Of a DNA stretch of 64,000 nucleotides, positions 24,621 to 33,499 are shown in pieces. Source of the stretch: an uncultured Lachnospiraceae bacterium (lineage in GTDB: Bacteria; Bacillota; Clostridia; Lachnospirales; Lachnospiraceae); assembly GCA_947178145.1 (NCBI GenBank), contig CAMWXE010000009.1:22958-86957 (forward strand), in the 5' to 3' direction. The notes under the pieces are model-generated. The model worked only from the letters and a program-made list of their open reading frames with translations, searched no databases and was not told where the DNA came from. Made by a program: the position numbers and the translations under genes. Position 1 is the first letter of the stretch; the number at the start of each line of letters is the position of its first letter.

Positions 24621-24758
24621 AAAAAACACAACTGTCAGCGATTTGTGGGCGAAACAAAGGCTTCTTTATCTTTATTCTTGATATTGACGGAGCGATTCGT
24701 TATTGACAGTACAGAAACAAAACATGATATTATCCAGAAAAACAGGAGGAAGGGATCT

Positions 24759-25925
24759 ATGAGAAACAAAAACAGGAACAAAAGGTGTATGATGGCGTGT
24801 GCGGCGATACTGGCAGCGATTACTGTGATGTCTGCCGTACCCGGCAATCAGGTGACAGAGGAGAAGGGAAGCGAGACAGTGACCGAGGTTGGTATGGACT
24901 ATACGGCACAGGAGAATGTACTCCCGGTGAATTGGCTCGAGATGACAGGAATGGATGCGCAGCTGCTGCCGTCAGCACAGCTGACCACACCACAGGGCAA
25001 CCTGTACCGCAGTGAGCTGACAAACGAATGGATTGATATCAGTCTGCAGAATCAGCGGCCAGTGGCGGTCATGGTTGACAATGAGAAAGCGGCTCTTCCG
25101 CACTACGGACTGACAGAGGCCGATGTCGTGTACGAGATGATGAACAGCACTGCGAACGGACGCATCACGCGACTGATGGCAATTGTCAAGGACTGGGGAA
25201 AGATTACGCAGTTTGGAAATGTTCGGAGTGCACGACAGACCAATTTTATGCTTGCAGCGGAGTGGAATGCCATTGTGTGTCACGATGGGGGACCGTTCTA
25301 TATCAATGAATGGGTTGCAAAGGATTACACGAACAATCTGAGCGGTGGATTCTCTCGTATCAATAATGGAAAGAAACGGGAATATACAGAATATATCTGT
25401 ACAGGAGAGCTGGCGAAGAGAATTAAGGCGGCTGGCTATACCACGGAGTACAATCAATATTATCCCGGGCAGCATTTTATGTTCTCAGATACTGAGATTG
25501 ACTTGTCCACACATCCTGCAGCATTGCCGTGTACCCATATTGTTTTGCCGTTCCCGCACAATCAGTCACAGCTGGTGTACAATGCAGTGACGAAGACTTA
25601 TGATTACTATGAATATGGAAAGGCACATACAGATCCTCTGCATAACAATGCACCGCTTACCTTTAAGAATCTGCTGATACAGGACACAACATTCGCACAG
25701 TTAGATAAGGGTGGATACATGATCTACAATGCGATGGATGTAGGACGTTCTGGCTATTATATCACAAACGGCAAAATGATTCAGGTAGTATGGGCAAAGC
25801 TGGGTGAAACAGCGCCGACTGTATATTTTGACAAGCTGACAGGCCAGCAGATAGAGATCAATACTGGAAAGACTTACATAGCGCTGGTACCTTCTGATTC
25901 CTGGGACAGCATCGTTATCCAGTAG
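24759..25925 (+). CDS. Secreted DUF3048 (YerB-like) protein
   Basis: This 388-residue protein has a strongly basic start followed by a hydrophobic signal segment. The core resembles DUF3048/YerB: 'VAVMVDNEKAALPHYGL' followed by 'ADVVYEM', 'ITRLMAIV' and 'GNVRSARQTNF', and a C-terminal 'WAKLGETAPTVYFDKLTG' region typical of the second domain. YerB-type proteins are exported, often as lipoproteins, and have no settled activity. The ATG at 24759 follows AGGAGGAAGGG. The frame is open to 24609, but that would overlap the promoter. It may be controlled partly by the triple-operator promoter upstream, which is not established. It is convergent with the CYTH gene, with a 12-bp gap. Confidence 0.82.
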   Translation: MRNKNRNKRCMMACAAILAAITVMSAVPGNQVTEEKGSETVTEVGMDYTAQENVLPVNWLEMTGMDAQLLPSAQLTTPQGNLYRSELTNEWIDISLQNQRPVAVMVDNEKAALPHYGLTEADVVYEMMNSTANGRITRLMAIVKDWGKITQFGNVRSARQTNFMLAAEWNAIVCHDGGPFYINEWVAKDYTNNLSGGFSRINNGKKREYTEYICTGELAKRIKAAGYTTEYNQYYPGQHFMFSDTEIDLSTHPAALPCTHIVLPFPHNQSQLVYNAVTKTYDYYEYGKAHTDPLHNNAPLTFKNLLIQDTTFAQLDKGGYMIYNAMDVGRSGYYITNGKMIQVVWAKLGETAPTVYFDKLTGQQIEINTGKTYIALVPSDSWDSIVIQ

Positions 25926-25937
25926 TCGGATACAGGA

Positions 25938-26459
25938 TCAGGAATCAAATTTTTTACAGCTCATGACAGAGTTGTGGTACGCGGGATTGTTGGTCACATC
26001 TTCGTCAAACCACGCAGGCGGGATAAAGGCGTTTGCCATCTCCACACTTGGAAATTCCACTTCTGCCATGACGAGCGGTGCGAAGGGCGGTGCAAAGACA
26101 TCGAGCTCTATGGAGAGCGTTGGCGTGGTTATGGGCTTATAGCTGTCATCGAACTGCGGATTTTCGACGGGAATGACATATCTTTTCTTAGATATGACAT
26201 TCCCGTCAGCTTTTTTCAGCAGATGCTGATAGGATGTTTCATCGAGGGGAAGATTGTATTCTTCGCGCGCCATCAGACCGCTGCCCTTATAAGTCAGATA
26301 GTAGGAGTCGTTTGATTTGCGGACGCGCACGACGGGCGATGTGTTTAAATAAGCCTGTTCAATGACTTTACAGGGGAAGTGATCGAGGTTTTTGGGCAGA
26401 TTTTTTATCGTGTATTTTTTTTCTATTTCTAAATTTTCCATATTTTCTTTATTTTCCAT
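25938..26459 (-). CDS. CYTH domain protein
   Basis: This 173-residue protein has the CYTH signature ExExK at residues 11-15 ('LEIEKKY') and later strands rich in Arg, Lys and Glu ('VVRVRKSND', 'LTYKGSG', 'LSIELDVF', 'MAEVEFPS') that line the triphosphate-binding tunnel. Family members hydrolyse inorganic triphosphate or thiamine triphosphate or make cAMP. Bacterial stand-alone forms of this size are usually tripolyphosphatases. GAAAGGA lies 11 bp before the ATG. Its start lies 6 bp after the stop of the upstream gene at 26466, so the two are probably cotranscribed. Confidence 0.85.
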   Translation of the reverse strand: MENKENMENLEIEKKYTIKNLPKNLDHFPCKVIEQAYLNTSPVVRVRKSNDSYYLTYKGSGLMAREEYNLPLDETSYQHLLKKADGNVISKKRYVIPVENPQFDDSYKPITTPTLSIELDVFAPPFAPLVMAEVEFPSVEMANAFIPPAWFDEDVTNNPAYHNSVMSCKKFDS

Positions 26460-26465
26460 GCGTAA

Positions 26466-27080
26466 TCATATCCTTTCTACAGGGGATTGAGATGTCTGCT
26501 GCTTCCATATTAAATGATTTCGCATCGAAATACAAGGACAAAATGTACTGATATGTTGTCCCATGTTAGGAGACATAGCGGAGTGGGCGGCATCAGCGAT
26601 GAAAAGGAGTGTGAACAAAATACACAATGTCACACGGATTTTGATGGTCATGCGATGATAATATTTGTTGAAGACGGGTTGAAAAACACAGATGAGCAGC
26701 ATGCCTCCAAGACCAAAACCAATAGCGCTTGTCAGGCAGATGTGCCCGTTTACATGACACAGATGTCCACTGTAATCCCACCAGCGAACGCCCCATTTCC
26801 ATTCCAGCCAGACGCCTGAGAAATATTCCAGTGTAGTACACAAGATGCAGGAAAGAATAAAAACGGCAGCAGGGTGCTTTCGCAGCCTGTGGAGCAACAA
26901 AATCAAGATGACACAGCCTGCACCATAGATGGGAAGATAGGGCCCCTGGTATACGCCTCTGTTTACAAACGCGTGTGCAGTTACCAGATAGAGCAGCACC
27001 TCCCAGAGCCATCCTGCGAAGGCTGTGGTGAAAAACAATAATGCATAGTAGTCAAAGGGACGGATCGTGTTCTTTTTCAT
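26466..27080 (-). CDS. Small membrane protein, putative ABC-transporter type IV (CmpB-like) family
   Basis: This protein of about 204 residues has five hydrophobic segments. The motifs 'FAGWLWEVLLYLV', 'NRGVYQGPYLPIYGAGC' and 'LWEWKWG/WWDYSG'-type aromatic patches (here 'LEWKWGVRWWDYSG') match a widespread Firmicutes family annotated as a putative ABC-transporter permease. No ATPase gene is nearby, so the transport function is doubtful. The ATG at 27080 is a plausible start without a strong ribosome binding site. A TTG at 27101 is an alternative. Confidence 0.7.
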   Translation of the reverse strand: MKKNTIRPFDYYALLFFTTAFAGWLWEVLLYLVTAHAFVNRGVYQGPYLPIYGAGCVILILLLHRLRKHPAAVFILSCILCTTLEYFSGVWLEWKWGVRWWDYSGHLCHVNGHICLTSAIGFGLGGMLLICVFQPVFNKYYHRMTIKIRVTLCILFTLLFIADAAHSAMSPNMGQHISTFCPCISMRNHLIWKQQTSQSPVERI

Positions 27081-27218
27081 AATGAAGGTAGTATCTCTCA
27101 AAATCTGCGGATTAATTCATGAAAGCGTGTGATTGTATATTTCTTTTTAAAAGAAACTATGTTATCATGGAAGATACAAAAAACAAAAACGAATGATTGA
27201 TTCGGATGGAGGTACAAG

Positions 27219-28721
27219 ATGGCTGATATTATGAAGCTTCAAAATGGAAGCGATGTGCGTGGAATCGCGTGTGAGGGTGTTGTGGGCGAGAATGTGAATC
27301 TCACAGAGGATGCCGGAAACCTGATTGGCGGTGGTTTTGTCAGATGGCTTGCGGACAAGAAGGGCAAGCGGACAGACGAACTTCGAATTGGAATCGGTCA
27401 TGATTCCAGAATTACGGCTGACAGTCTGTTTGCGGCAGCGGCGAAGGGAATTACGGCAGCGGGGGCACATGTTTACGACTGTGGTCTTGTGTCGACGCCT
27501 TCGATGTTTATGACAACCGTGTTTGAGGAGTTTGCATTTGATGGAGCAATCATGATTACAGCGAGTCATCTGCCGTTTAACAGAAACGGATACAAGTTTT
27601 TTGACAGGGATGGCGGCCTGGAGCATGATGATATCACGAAGGTGCTCGAGACTGCGTCAGGGCTTGCGGTGGCGGATGCTGATTTGTCCCATGTGGAAAA
27701 AGTTGATTCCATTTCTGTATATTGCAGATTTTTGCAGGAGAAGATAAAGAAGAGTATCGGCGCTGACAATTATGACCAGCCGCTTGCGGGGCTGCATATT
27801 GTGGTGGATACAGGAAATGGTGCCGGCGGCTTTTTCGTGGAAAAGGTTTTAAACCCGCTTGGCGCAGACACGACGGGCAGTCAGTTTCTGGAACCGGACG
27901 GACGGTTCCCCAATCATATTCCCAACCCTGAGAACAAAGAGGCGATGGAGTCAATCAGACAGGCCGTGCTAAACAACAAGGCCGATTTGGGTATTATATT
28001 TGATACGGACGTGGACAGAATGTCAGCGGTTCTCCCAAACGGCGATGAGGTGAACAGGGATGCGATTATAGCAATGATGACGGCGATTATTGCTGAGGAT
28101 TATCCCGGTGGAACGATTGTGACGGATTCGGTCACCAGCGACAGGCTGACACGTTTTATGGAGCATATTGGCATGAAGCACCACAGATATATGCGAGGGT
28201 ACAAGAATGTGATTAATGAGTCGATCCGCCTGAATAAGGAGGGCGTCGTGTCACCGCTTGCCATAGAGACTTCCGGACATGGCGCGCTCAGCGAGAACTA
28301 TTTCCTCGATGACGGTGCCTACATGGCAGTGAAGCTCTTGATTGCGCTTGCGAAAGCGGCGAAGGAGAACAAGACGCTCGCCTCCTTTATAGAAAAAATG
28401 GAGAAGGGATTTGAGGAGAGGGAGTACCGCTTTAGGATACAGGGCGACGATTTCAGGACTTACGGGAAAGACGCGCTGGATACTTTTGAGGAGAGGGCCA
28501 AAGCAAGGGGATATCACATTGCGCCAAATTCATACGAAGGGATTCGCATTACCTTTGACACGGATGAGGTACAAGGATGGCTTTTGCTGCGCATGTCGCT
28601 CCACGACCCACAGATGCCGCTTAATATAGAGGGCACAAGGGAGGGCGACTGCGATAAGCTCTTTGATATTGTGTTGGAGCTTCTTGACGGGTTTGACAGG
28701 CTGGTGATTCCGTCAAAATAA
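27219..28721 (+). CDS. Phosphohexomutase (PMM/PGM family)
   Basis: This 500-residue alpha-D-phosphohexomutase interconverts hexose 1- and 6-phosphates, feeding nucleotide-sugar synthesis. The phosphoserine loop reads 'MITASHLPFNRNGYKFF' (Ser116), with Leu in place of the usual Asn of TASHNP. The metal loop is 'FDTDVDRM' (Asp262, 264, 266), the sugar-binding loop 'ETSGHGAL', and the C-terminal phosphate loop 'NSYEGIRI'. GGAGGTACAAG precedes the ATG. Whether glucose, mannose or both are used cannot be told from the sequence. It could supply the surface polysaccharide locus upstream. It is separated from ispF by 78 bp. Confidence 0.88.
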   Translation: MADIMKLQNGSDVRGIACEGVVGENVNLTEDAGNLIGGGFVRWLADKKGKRTDELRIGIGHDSRITADSLFAAAAKGITAAGAHVYDCGLVSTPSMFMTTVFEEFAFDGAIMITASHLPFNRNGYKFFDRDGGLEHDDITKVLETASGLAVADADLSHVEKVDSISVYCRFLQEKIKKSIGADNYDQPLAGLHIVVDTGNGAGGFFVEKVLNPLGADTTGSQFLEPDGRFPNHIPNPENKEAMESIRQAVLNNKADLGIIFDTDVDRMSAVLPNGDEVNRDAIIAMMTAIIAEDYPGGTIVTDSVTSDRLTRFMEHIGMKHHRYMRGYKNVINESIRLNKEGVVSPLAIETSGHGALSENYFLDDGAYMAVKLLIALAKAAKENKTLASFIEKMEKGFEEREYRFRIQGDDFRTYGKDALDTFEERAKARGYHIAPNSYEGIRITFDTDEVQGWLLLRMSLHDPQMPLNIEGTREGDCDKLFDIVLELLDGFDRLVIPSK

Positions 28722-28799
28722 TTGTAAATGGCAGACAGGGAACTGCTTTGTGTGAGTCCCATGCGGGTAAGCGCGGAGTGGTTACAATAGGAGACTGGA

Positions 28800-29351
28800 A
28801 TGAGAATAGGAATGGGATATGATGTACACTGTCTTGTGGAGGGACGGCCTCTTGTCATTGGCGGTGTGACGATACCATACGAGCTGGGACTTTTGGGACA
28901 TTCTGATGCGGATGTGCTGCTGCATGCGATAGCGGATGCGCTTCTCGGCGCGGCAGCGCTCGGCGATATCGGGAAACATTTTCCGGATACGGATCCGGCT
29001 TACAAAGGAATTTCAAGCATTGTACTGCTGGAACGGGTTGGGAAACTGCTGGAGGAGAATCTGTTTTTCATCGAAAATATTGATGCGACGATCATTGCAC
29101 AGGCCCCGAAAATGCGGCCTTATATCGATCAGATGTGCGATAATATTGCAGGAGCGCTGGGAATCAGTGCAGGTCAGGTCAATGTCAAGGCGACGACAGA
29201 GGAAGGGCTTGGATTTACCGGTGAGGGGAAAGGAATCTCAGCACAGGCAGTCTGTATGCTCACAAGTCCGCGGGAGATGGCAACGATGGATACACAAACA
29301 AACATGCGTTCCTGTGAGAGCTGTCCAGGATGTAGTGTGTTGAAGCAATGA
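28800..29351 (+). CDS. ispF: 2-C-methyl-D-erythritol 2,4-cyclodiphosphate synthase
   Basis: This 183-residue enzyme forms the cyclic diphosphate intermediate of the MEP isoprenoid pathway and is normally a homotrimer with zinc at subunit interfaces. It begins '[10 protein letters not shown]' (metal ligands Asp8 and His10), followed by '[15 protein letters not shown]', '[14 protein letters not shown]' and '[17 protein letters not shown]', all canonical. Usual family length is about 158 residues. Here about 25 further residues follow, ending '[14 protein letters not shown]' with three closely spaced cysteines. GGAGACTGGA lies directly before the ATG. Confidence 0.95.
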   Translation: MRIGMGYDVHCLVEGRPLVIGGVTIPYELGLLGHSDADVLLHAIADALLGAAALGDIGKHFPDTDPAYKGISSIVLLERVGKLLEENLFFIENIDATIIAQAPKMRPYIDQMCDNIAGALGISAGQVNVKATTEEGLGFTGEGKGISAQAVCMLTSPREMATMDTQTNMRSCESCPGCSVLKQ

Positions 29352-29394
29352 TGGAAATGGGATTGATAGAAATGAGAAATGGCTGGATTGAAAA

Positions 29395-30558
29395 ATGGAT
29401 CAGATCATCGGGGAACGGGAAGCAGAGCAAGATGCAATTGAGCGCGTGAAAAAAGAATACGACATTGCAGTTTTTCAGAAAGAACAGGGCGATCCTGTCA
29501 TATTTGCGGTTCAGAGTGAGGAATCGGCGGACCAGATACAGCAGAATGGAATCCTGTCAAAGCTCGAACTCGTGCCCCGCGTGGCTGCAATGCGCAGAAA
29601 TCCGTCGGCCAGCCGTGTGAAGCGCCTTCCATGCATGGCGGATATCAATCGTGTGGAGACGAGACGGATTCGGGCGGTGTCCGCAGGAGAGGGAGATTGT
29701 GAGAGCAGCCTGGCAAGAAGGCTGCTTCCAGGCGCACTTGCATATCAAAATCTGCTGCAGGTGCCGCTCTGCTTTGTGGACAGTGACAGTGCAGCGTCCA
29801 TGGCAGATTTCTTTGAGCGTTTTGGCTTCCACTATATCTATGACAGACCATGCTATGACTTGAATCCGGAAACGATATCAGCGGATATGATGGAGCGGGC
29901 AGCAGCGGGAGAGACAGTGTCCTTAGACGGCCCCAATATCACGCTGCAGATGGCTGCGCAGGAGGATCTGCTCGCCCTTGCACACTTTGTCAATGCGAGG
30001 CTTTGCAGGCAGTACCGTTTCTTTCCCATCAGAAGTGCTGCGTATTATGAGCGTATGCAGGAAACATTGCAAAATAACGGCGGGAATCTGTTTCAGATTA
30101 TGGAGGACGGGGTACGCAAAGGGTGTTTTGCATACGCCGGTTATTCGTCTGAACACATCAGCGAGGTTGTGTTCGATAAAGAGGCTGACAGGGAGCGTTA
30201 TCTTGTGACGAGGGAATCGGGAAAGCTGGCTGTCATGGCAAGGATTGTGAATCTGTCTGCGATGTTGAAGCACATATCGGGAACGGGAAAGATAACGGTT
30301 GCGATTCGGCTCACAGATCCTGTGATTGCGGAGAATGACGGACTTTTCCTATGGTATATCGACACGGCAGGAAGCCGCATGGAACGGGTGGAGCAGTCGG
30401 GGGATAAAGGAGAGGCGGACGCTTCCATGCGCCCGGAAATTACGACCACAATCGGAGCATTTACGGCATTTATTTTTGACTATATCCAGTTGAAACAGAA
30501 TGCGAAATTTGATAGTATATATCTAGCAGGTCCTGCGTGGATGAACGAAATTGATTGA
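29395..30558 (+). CDS. Eis-like protein: degenerate GNAT plus SCP2-type C-terminus
   Basis: This 387-residue cytoplasmic protein was recognised only by pattern. Residues about 60-160 end in 'FFERFGFHYIYDRPCYDL', the closing motif of an Eis-type GNAT domain. A middle region (about 180-270) looks like a second acyltransferase-type fold. The C-terminal 110 residues ('MARIVNLSAMLKHIS', 'FLWYIDTAGSRMERV', 'ITTTIGAFTAFIFDY') fit the SCP2-like domain of Eis proteins. Eis proteins acetylate amines, including aminoglycosides, but the acetyl-CoA loop is not clear here. The start is uncertain, since there is no good ribosome binding site before 29395. It lies between ispF and deoD. Confidence 0.55.
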   Translation: MDQIIGEREAEQDAIERVKKEYDIAVFQKEQGDPVIFAVQSEESADQIQQNGILSKLELVPRVAAMRRNPSASRVKRLPCMADINRVETRRIRAVSAGEGDCESSLARRLLPGALAYQNLLQVPLCFVDSDSAASMADFFERFGFHYIYDRPCYDLNPETISADMMERAAAGETVSLDGPNITLQMAAQEDLLALAHFVNARLCRQYRFFPIRSAAYYERMQETLQNNGGNLFQIMEDGVRKGCFAYAGYSSEHISEVVFDKEADRERYLVTRESGKLAVMARIVNLSAMLKHISGTGKITVAIRLTDPVIAENDGLFLWYIDTAGSRMERVEQSGDKGEADASMRPEITTTIGAFTAFIFDYIQLKQNAKFDSIYLAGPAWMNEID

Positions 30559-30582
30559 ATTATTTTATAGGAGGGATGTAGT

Positions 30583-31311
30583 ATGTCACTTGTTACAACA
30601 CCACATATTAATGCAGAGAAGGATGCTTTTGGCAAGACTGTACTGATGCCTGGTGATCCGCTCCGCTCAAAGTTTATCGCCGAAAATTTTCTGGAGAATG
30701 CAGTGCTGGTCAACAATATCAGAGGTATCCAGGGATACACAGGAACTTATAAGGGAACTAGAATCAGCGTGATGGCAAGCGGTATGGGGATGCCGACAAT
30801 TGGAATCTATTCCTATGAGCTTTTCCATTTTTTTGATGTGGAAAATATCATGCGAATCGGTTCGACCGGGTCAATGCAGGAGAAGGTGAAGATTCGGGAT
30901 ATTGTATTTGGCATGGGTGCCTGTACGGATTCAAACTATGCAAAGCAGTATGGACTTGGCGGCACGTTTGCGCCGATTGCAAGCTATGCGCTTCTCAAGG
31001 AGGCAATCGCGCAGGCAGAGCAGGCGGGGGCGCATTATCACGTGGGAAATGTCCTGTCGTCAGATGTATTTTACAATGATAATAAAGCGGCTAATGAGGG
31101 CTGGCAGAAGATGGGTGTCCTCTGCGTGGAGATGGAGTCGGCAGCACTGTACATGAATGCGGCAAGATGCGGAAAAAATGCACTTGGAATCTTTACGGTT
31201 TCTGACAGTCTCGTGACAGGCGAAGCGACGACAGCGCAGGAGCGCCAGAACTCGTTTACACAGATGATGGAAATCGCACTCAACACTGCAGTAAGTTTTG
31301 AAAAACAGTAA
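30583..31311 (+). CDS. deoD: Purine nucleoside phosphorylase, DeoD type
   Basis: This 242-residue hexameric-type phosphorylase splits purine (deoxy)nucleosides with phosphate into base and (deoxy)ribose 1-phosphate. The N-terminus has 'TPHINA', then 'VLMPGDPLRSKFIAE' (phosphate loop), 'VMASGMGMPTIGIYSYELF', 'RIGSTGSMQ', 'GVLCVEMESAALY' (ribose-binding Met-Glu-Ser) and 'IFTVSDSLVTGE' (catalytic Asp). Length and motifs are standard. AGGAGGGATGTAGT precedes the ATG. Confidence 0.95.
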   Translation: MSLVTTPHINAEKDAFGKTVLMPGDPLRSKFIAENFLENAVLVNNIRGIQGYTGTYKGTRISVMASGMGMPTIGIYSYELFHFFDVENIMRIGSTGSMQEKVKIRDIVFGMGACTDSNYAKQYGLGGTFAPIASYALLKEAIAQAEQAGAHYHVGNVLSSDVFYNDNKAANEGWQKMGVLCVEMESAALYMNAARCGKNALGIFTVSDSLVTGEATTAQERQNSFTQMMEIALNTAVSFEKQ

Positions 31312-31371
31312 GCCAAAACGCAATATTGACATAATTTAAAATAAGCAAATCAGTCTCAGCGGAGGCACAAG

Positions 31372-32049
31372 ATGGGATTTATTAGAAATATCAGAAACGA
31401 GATAAAGGTCATAAGGGAGCGCGATCCGGCGATTCATTCCAACATGGAAGTCTTTCTATACCCGAGCTTCAAGGTAATGCTTCACTATCGTGTGGCACAT
31501 AAGCTGTACAAGGGCGGGCACTATTTCCTTGCAAGGTGGATCTCTCAGCGCGCAGTCAGAAAGACAGGTATCGAGATACACCCTGGTGCCGAGATTGGTG
31601 ACAATTTTTTTATAGACCATGGAAACGGTGTGATTATCGGTGAGACGGCGGTAGTCGGCAACAATGTCACGCTGTATCAGGGAGTGACGCTTGGCGGCAC
31701 AGGGAAAGAGCATGGCAAGCGTCATCCGACGATCGGGGACAATGTGATGATCAGTGCTGGTGCCAAGATTATTGGTTCCTTTAAGGTTGGTGAAAATTCC
31801 AAGATAGGAGCCGGAAGCGTCGTGATTGAGGAGGTTCCTCCGAACTGTACGGTAGTGGGTGTGCCGGGAAGAGTCGTGCGGCGCAACAACCAGAAGCTTG
31901 TGCGCGAAGACTTGAATCAGGTCGATCTTCCCGATCCGGTGAATGAGGATATCAGAAACCTGCAGTATGCAAACAGTGAGATGACAAACCGTATCCTGGA
32001 GCTCGAACAGCAGGTAAGACAGTTGAAAAAAGGGATTGAGGAGACGTAA
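31372..32049 (+). CDS. cysE: Serine O-acetyltransferase
   Basis: This 225-residue enzyme makes O-acetylserine, the first step of cysteine synthesis. The N-terminal helical region ('IRERDPAIHSNMEVFLYPSF') is followed by a left-handed beta-helix of hexapeptide repeats with 'IDHGNGVIIGETAVVG' (catalytic His), 'LYQGVTLGGTG' and 'KRHPTIGDNV', then 'VVGVPGRVV'. A C-terminal coiled-coil-like tail follows. This is the short form without a long N-terminal domain, usual in Firmicutes. GGAGGCACAAG precedes the ATG. It leads the conserved cysE-cysS-mrnC-rlmB-sigH order. Confidence 0.95.
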   Translation: MGFIRNIRNEIKVIRERDPAIHSNMEVFLYPSFKVMLHYRVAHKLYKGGHYFLARWISQRAVRKTGIEIHPGAEIGDNFFIDHGNGVIIGETAVVGNNVTLYQGVTLGGTGKEHGKRHPTIGDNVMISAGAKIIGSFKVGENSKIGAGSVVIEEVPPNCTVVGVPGRVVRRNNQKLVREDLNQVDLPDPVNEDIRNLQYANSEMTNRILELEQQVRQLKKGIEET

Positions 32050-32077
32050 GGATACATATATGGGAGGTTATGAAGAA

Positions 32078-33499
32078 ATGGAAAACAAGATGTCCTTTTA
32101 TAATACACTGACGAAAAAGGTGGAGCTTTTTATTCCCAACGAAGACGGCAAAGTGGCGATGTACACTTGTGGGCCCACAGTGTATCACTATGCACATATC
32201 GGGAATCTGAGAAGCTATATTGTGGAGGATTTGCTGGAAAAGACGCTCCGCTATATAGGATATGACGTCAGGCGCGTGATGAATATCACGGATGTGGGGC
32301 ACCTTTCGAGTGATGCCGACACCGGTGAAGATAAGATGCTCAAGGGCGCAAAGCGTGAGCACAAAACGGTGATGGAGATTGCAAAATTTTACACAGATGC
32401 CTTTTTTAGTGACTGTGGAAAACTGAATATCAAAACACCGGATGTGGTGGAGCCGGCCACAAACTGCATCGCAGAATTTATCCATATGGTCGAGACACTG
32501 ATTCAGAAGGGCTATGCGTATGAGAGCGGCGGAAATATCTATTTTGACACGGCAAAGCTGGACGAATACTATGTGTTTTCCAGCCAGAGCGAGAAGGAAC
32601 TCCTCGTCGGTGTGCGCGACGATGTGGACGAGGACACAAACAAGCGGAATAAGAGCGATTTCGTGCTGTGGTTTACCAAGTCCAAATTCGACGATCAGGA
32701 ATTGAAGTGGGAGAGTCCATGGGGCGTGGGGTATCCGGGATGGCATATTGAGTGCTCCTGCATCAGCATGAAGCATCTCGGTGAGTATATGGATATTCAC
32801 TGCGGCGGCGTGGACAATATGTTCCCGCACCACACGAACGAGATTGCGCAGAGTGAGTCATACTTAGGACACAAGTGGTGCAATTACTGGTTTCATGTAC
32901 ACCACTTAGTTGACAGGGAAGGAAAGATGAGCAAGTCAAAGGGCGAGTTTCTGACGGTGTCACTGCTCGAAGCAAAGGGGTATGACCCGCTTGCATACCG
33001 TCTGTTCTGTCTGCAGTCACACTATCGCAAACCGCTTGCGTTTTCTTATGAGGTGCTTGACAATATCAGTGCTGCGTATGACAAGCTGGTAAAGAAGATC
33101 GGGACACTGGACAGAAATGGCACGGTCGACATGGCAAAATTTGAACAGTACAGGACAATGTTCGAGGAGGCATTATGTGATGATCTGAACTCTTCAATGG
33201 CGGTTACGGTACTGTACGATATGCTCAAGGATGATATGTCAGATGCAACTAAGTATGCGCTGGCAGAGAGCTTTGATGAAGTGCTCTCGCTGAATCTGAC
33301 GACGGCACACGCTGCAAGGGAAGCCAGCAATGGCATTGATGCAGAGCTGGAAAGCTATGTGCTTGCCAGGATTGAGGAGCGAAAGGCCGCCAAGAAGGAA
33401 AAGGACTTTGCAAAAGCGGATGCGATTCGCAAGGAATTACAGGAAAAGGGCATTTTGCTGGAGGATACGCGCGAGGGTGTGAAATGGAAAAAAGCTTAG
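32078..33499 (+). CDS. cysS: Cysteinyl-tRNA synthetase
   Basis: This class I aminoacyl-tRNA synthetase of about 473 residues charges tRNA-Cys. 'YTCGPTVYHYAHIGNLRSY' contains the zinc-ligand Cys and the HIGH motif as HIGN. 'HIECSCISM' and 'DIHCGGVDNMFPHHTNEIAQ' supply further zinc ligands, and 'GKMSKSKGE' is the KMSKS loop. ATGs at 32060 and 32078 are both possible. GGGAGG with 10-bp spacing supports 32078 and AAGGA supports 32060. The 3' end overlaps the mrnC start by 16 bp. Confidence 0.95.
   Translation: MENKMSFYNTLTKKVELFIPNEDGKVAMYTCGPTVYHYAHIGNLRSYIVEDLLEKTLRYIGYDVRRVMNITDVGHLSSDADTGEDKMLKGAKREHKTVMEIAKFYTDAFFSDCGKLNIKTPDVVEPATNCIAEFIHMVETLIQKGYAYESGGNIYFDTAKLDEYYVFSSQSEKELLVGVRDDVDEDTNKRNKSDFVLWFTKSKFDDQELKWESPWGVGYPGWHIECSCISMKHLGEYMDIHCGGVDNMFPHHTNEIAQSESYLGHKWCNYWFHVHHLVDREGKMSKSKGEFLTVSLLEAKGYDPLAYRLFCLQSHYRKPLAFSYEVLDNISAAYDKLVKKIGTLDRNGTVDMAKFEQYRTMFEEALCDDLNSSMAVTVLYDMLKDDMSDATKYALAESFDEVLSLNLTTAHAAREASNGIDAELESYVLARIEERKAAKKEKDFAKADAIRKELQEKGILLEDTREGVKWKKA

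Noticed and set aside
26466..27080. True ABC importer permease
   Set aside because: No ATPase or binding-protein gene is adjacent, and the family name is historical.
27138..27158. Member of the TCTCTT dyad regulon upstream of the phosphohexomutase
   Set aside because: The palindrome TTTCTTTTTAAAAGAAA is AT-rich, lacks the TCTCT core and has no partner 22 bp away.
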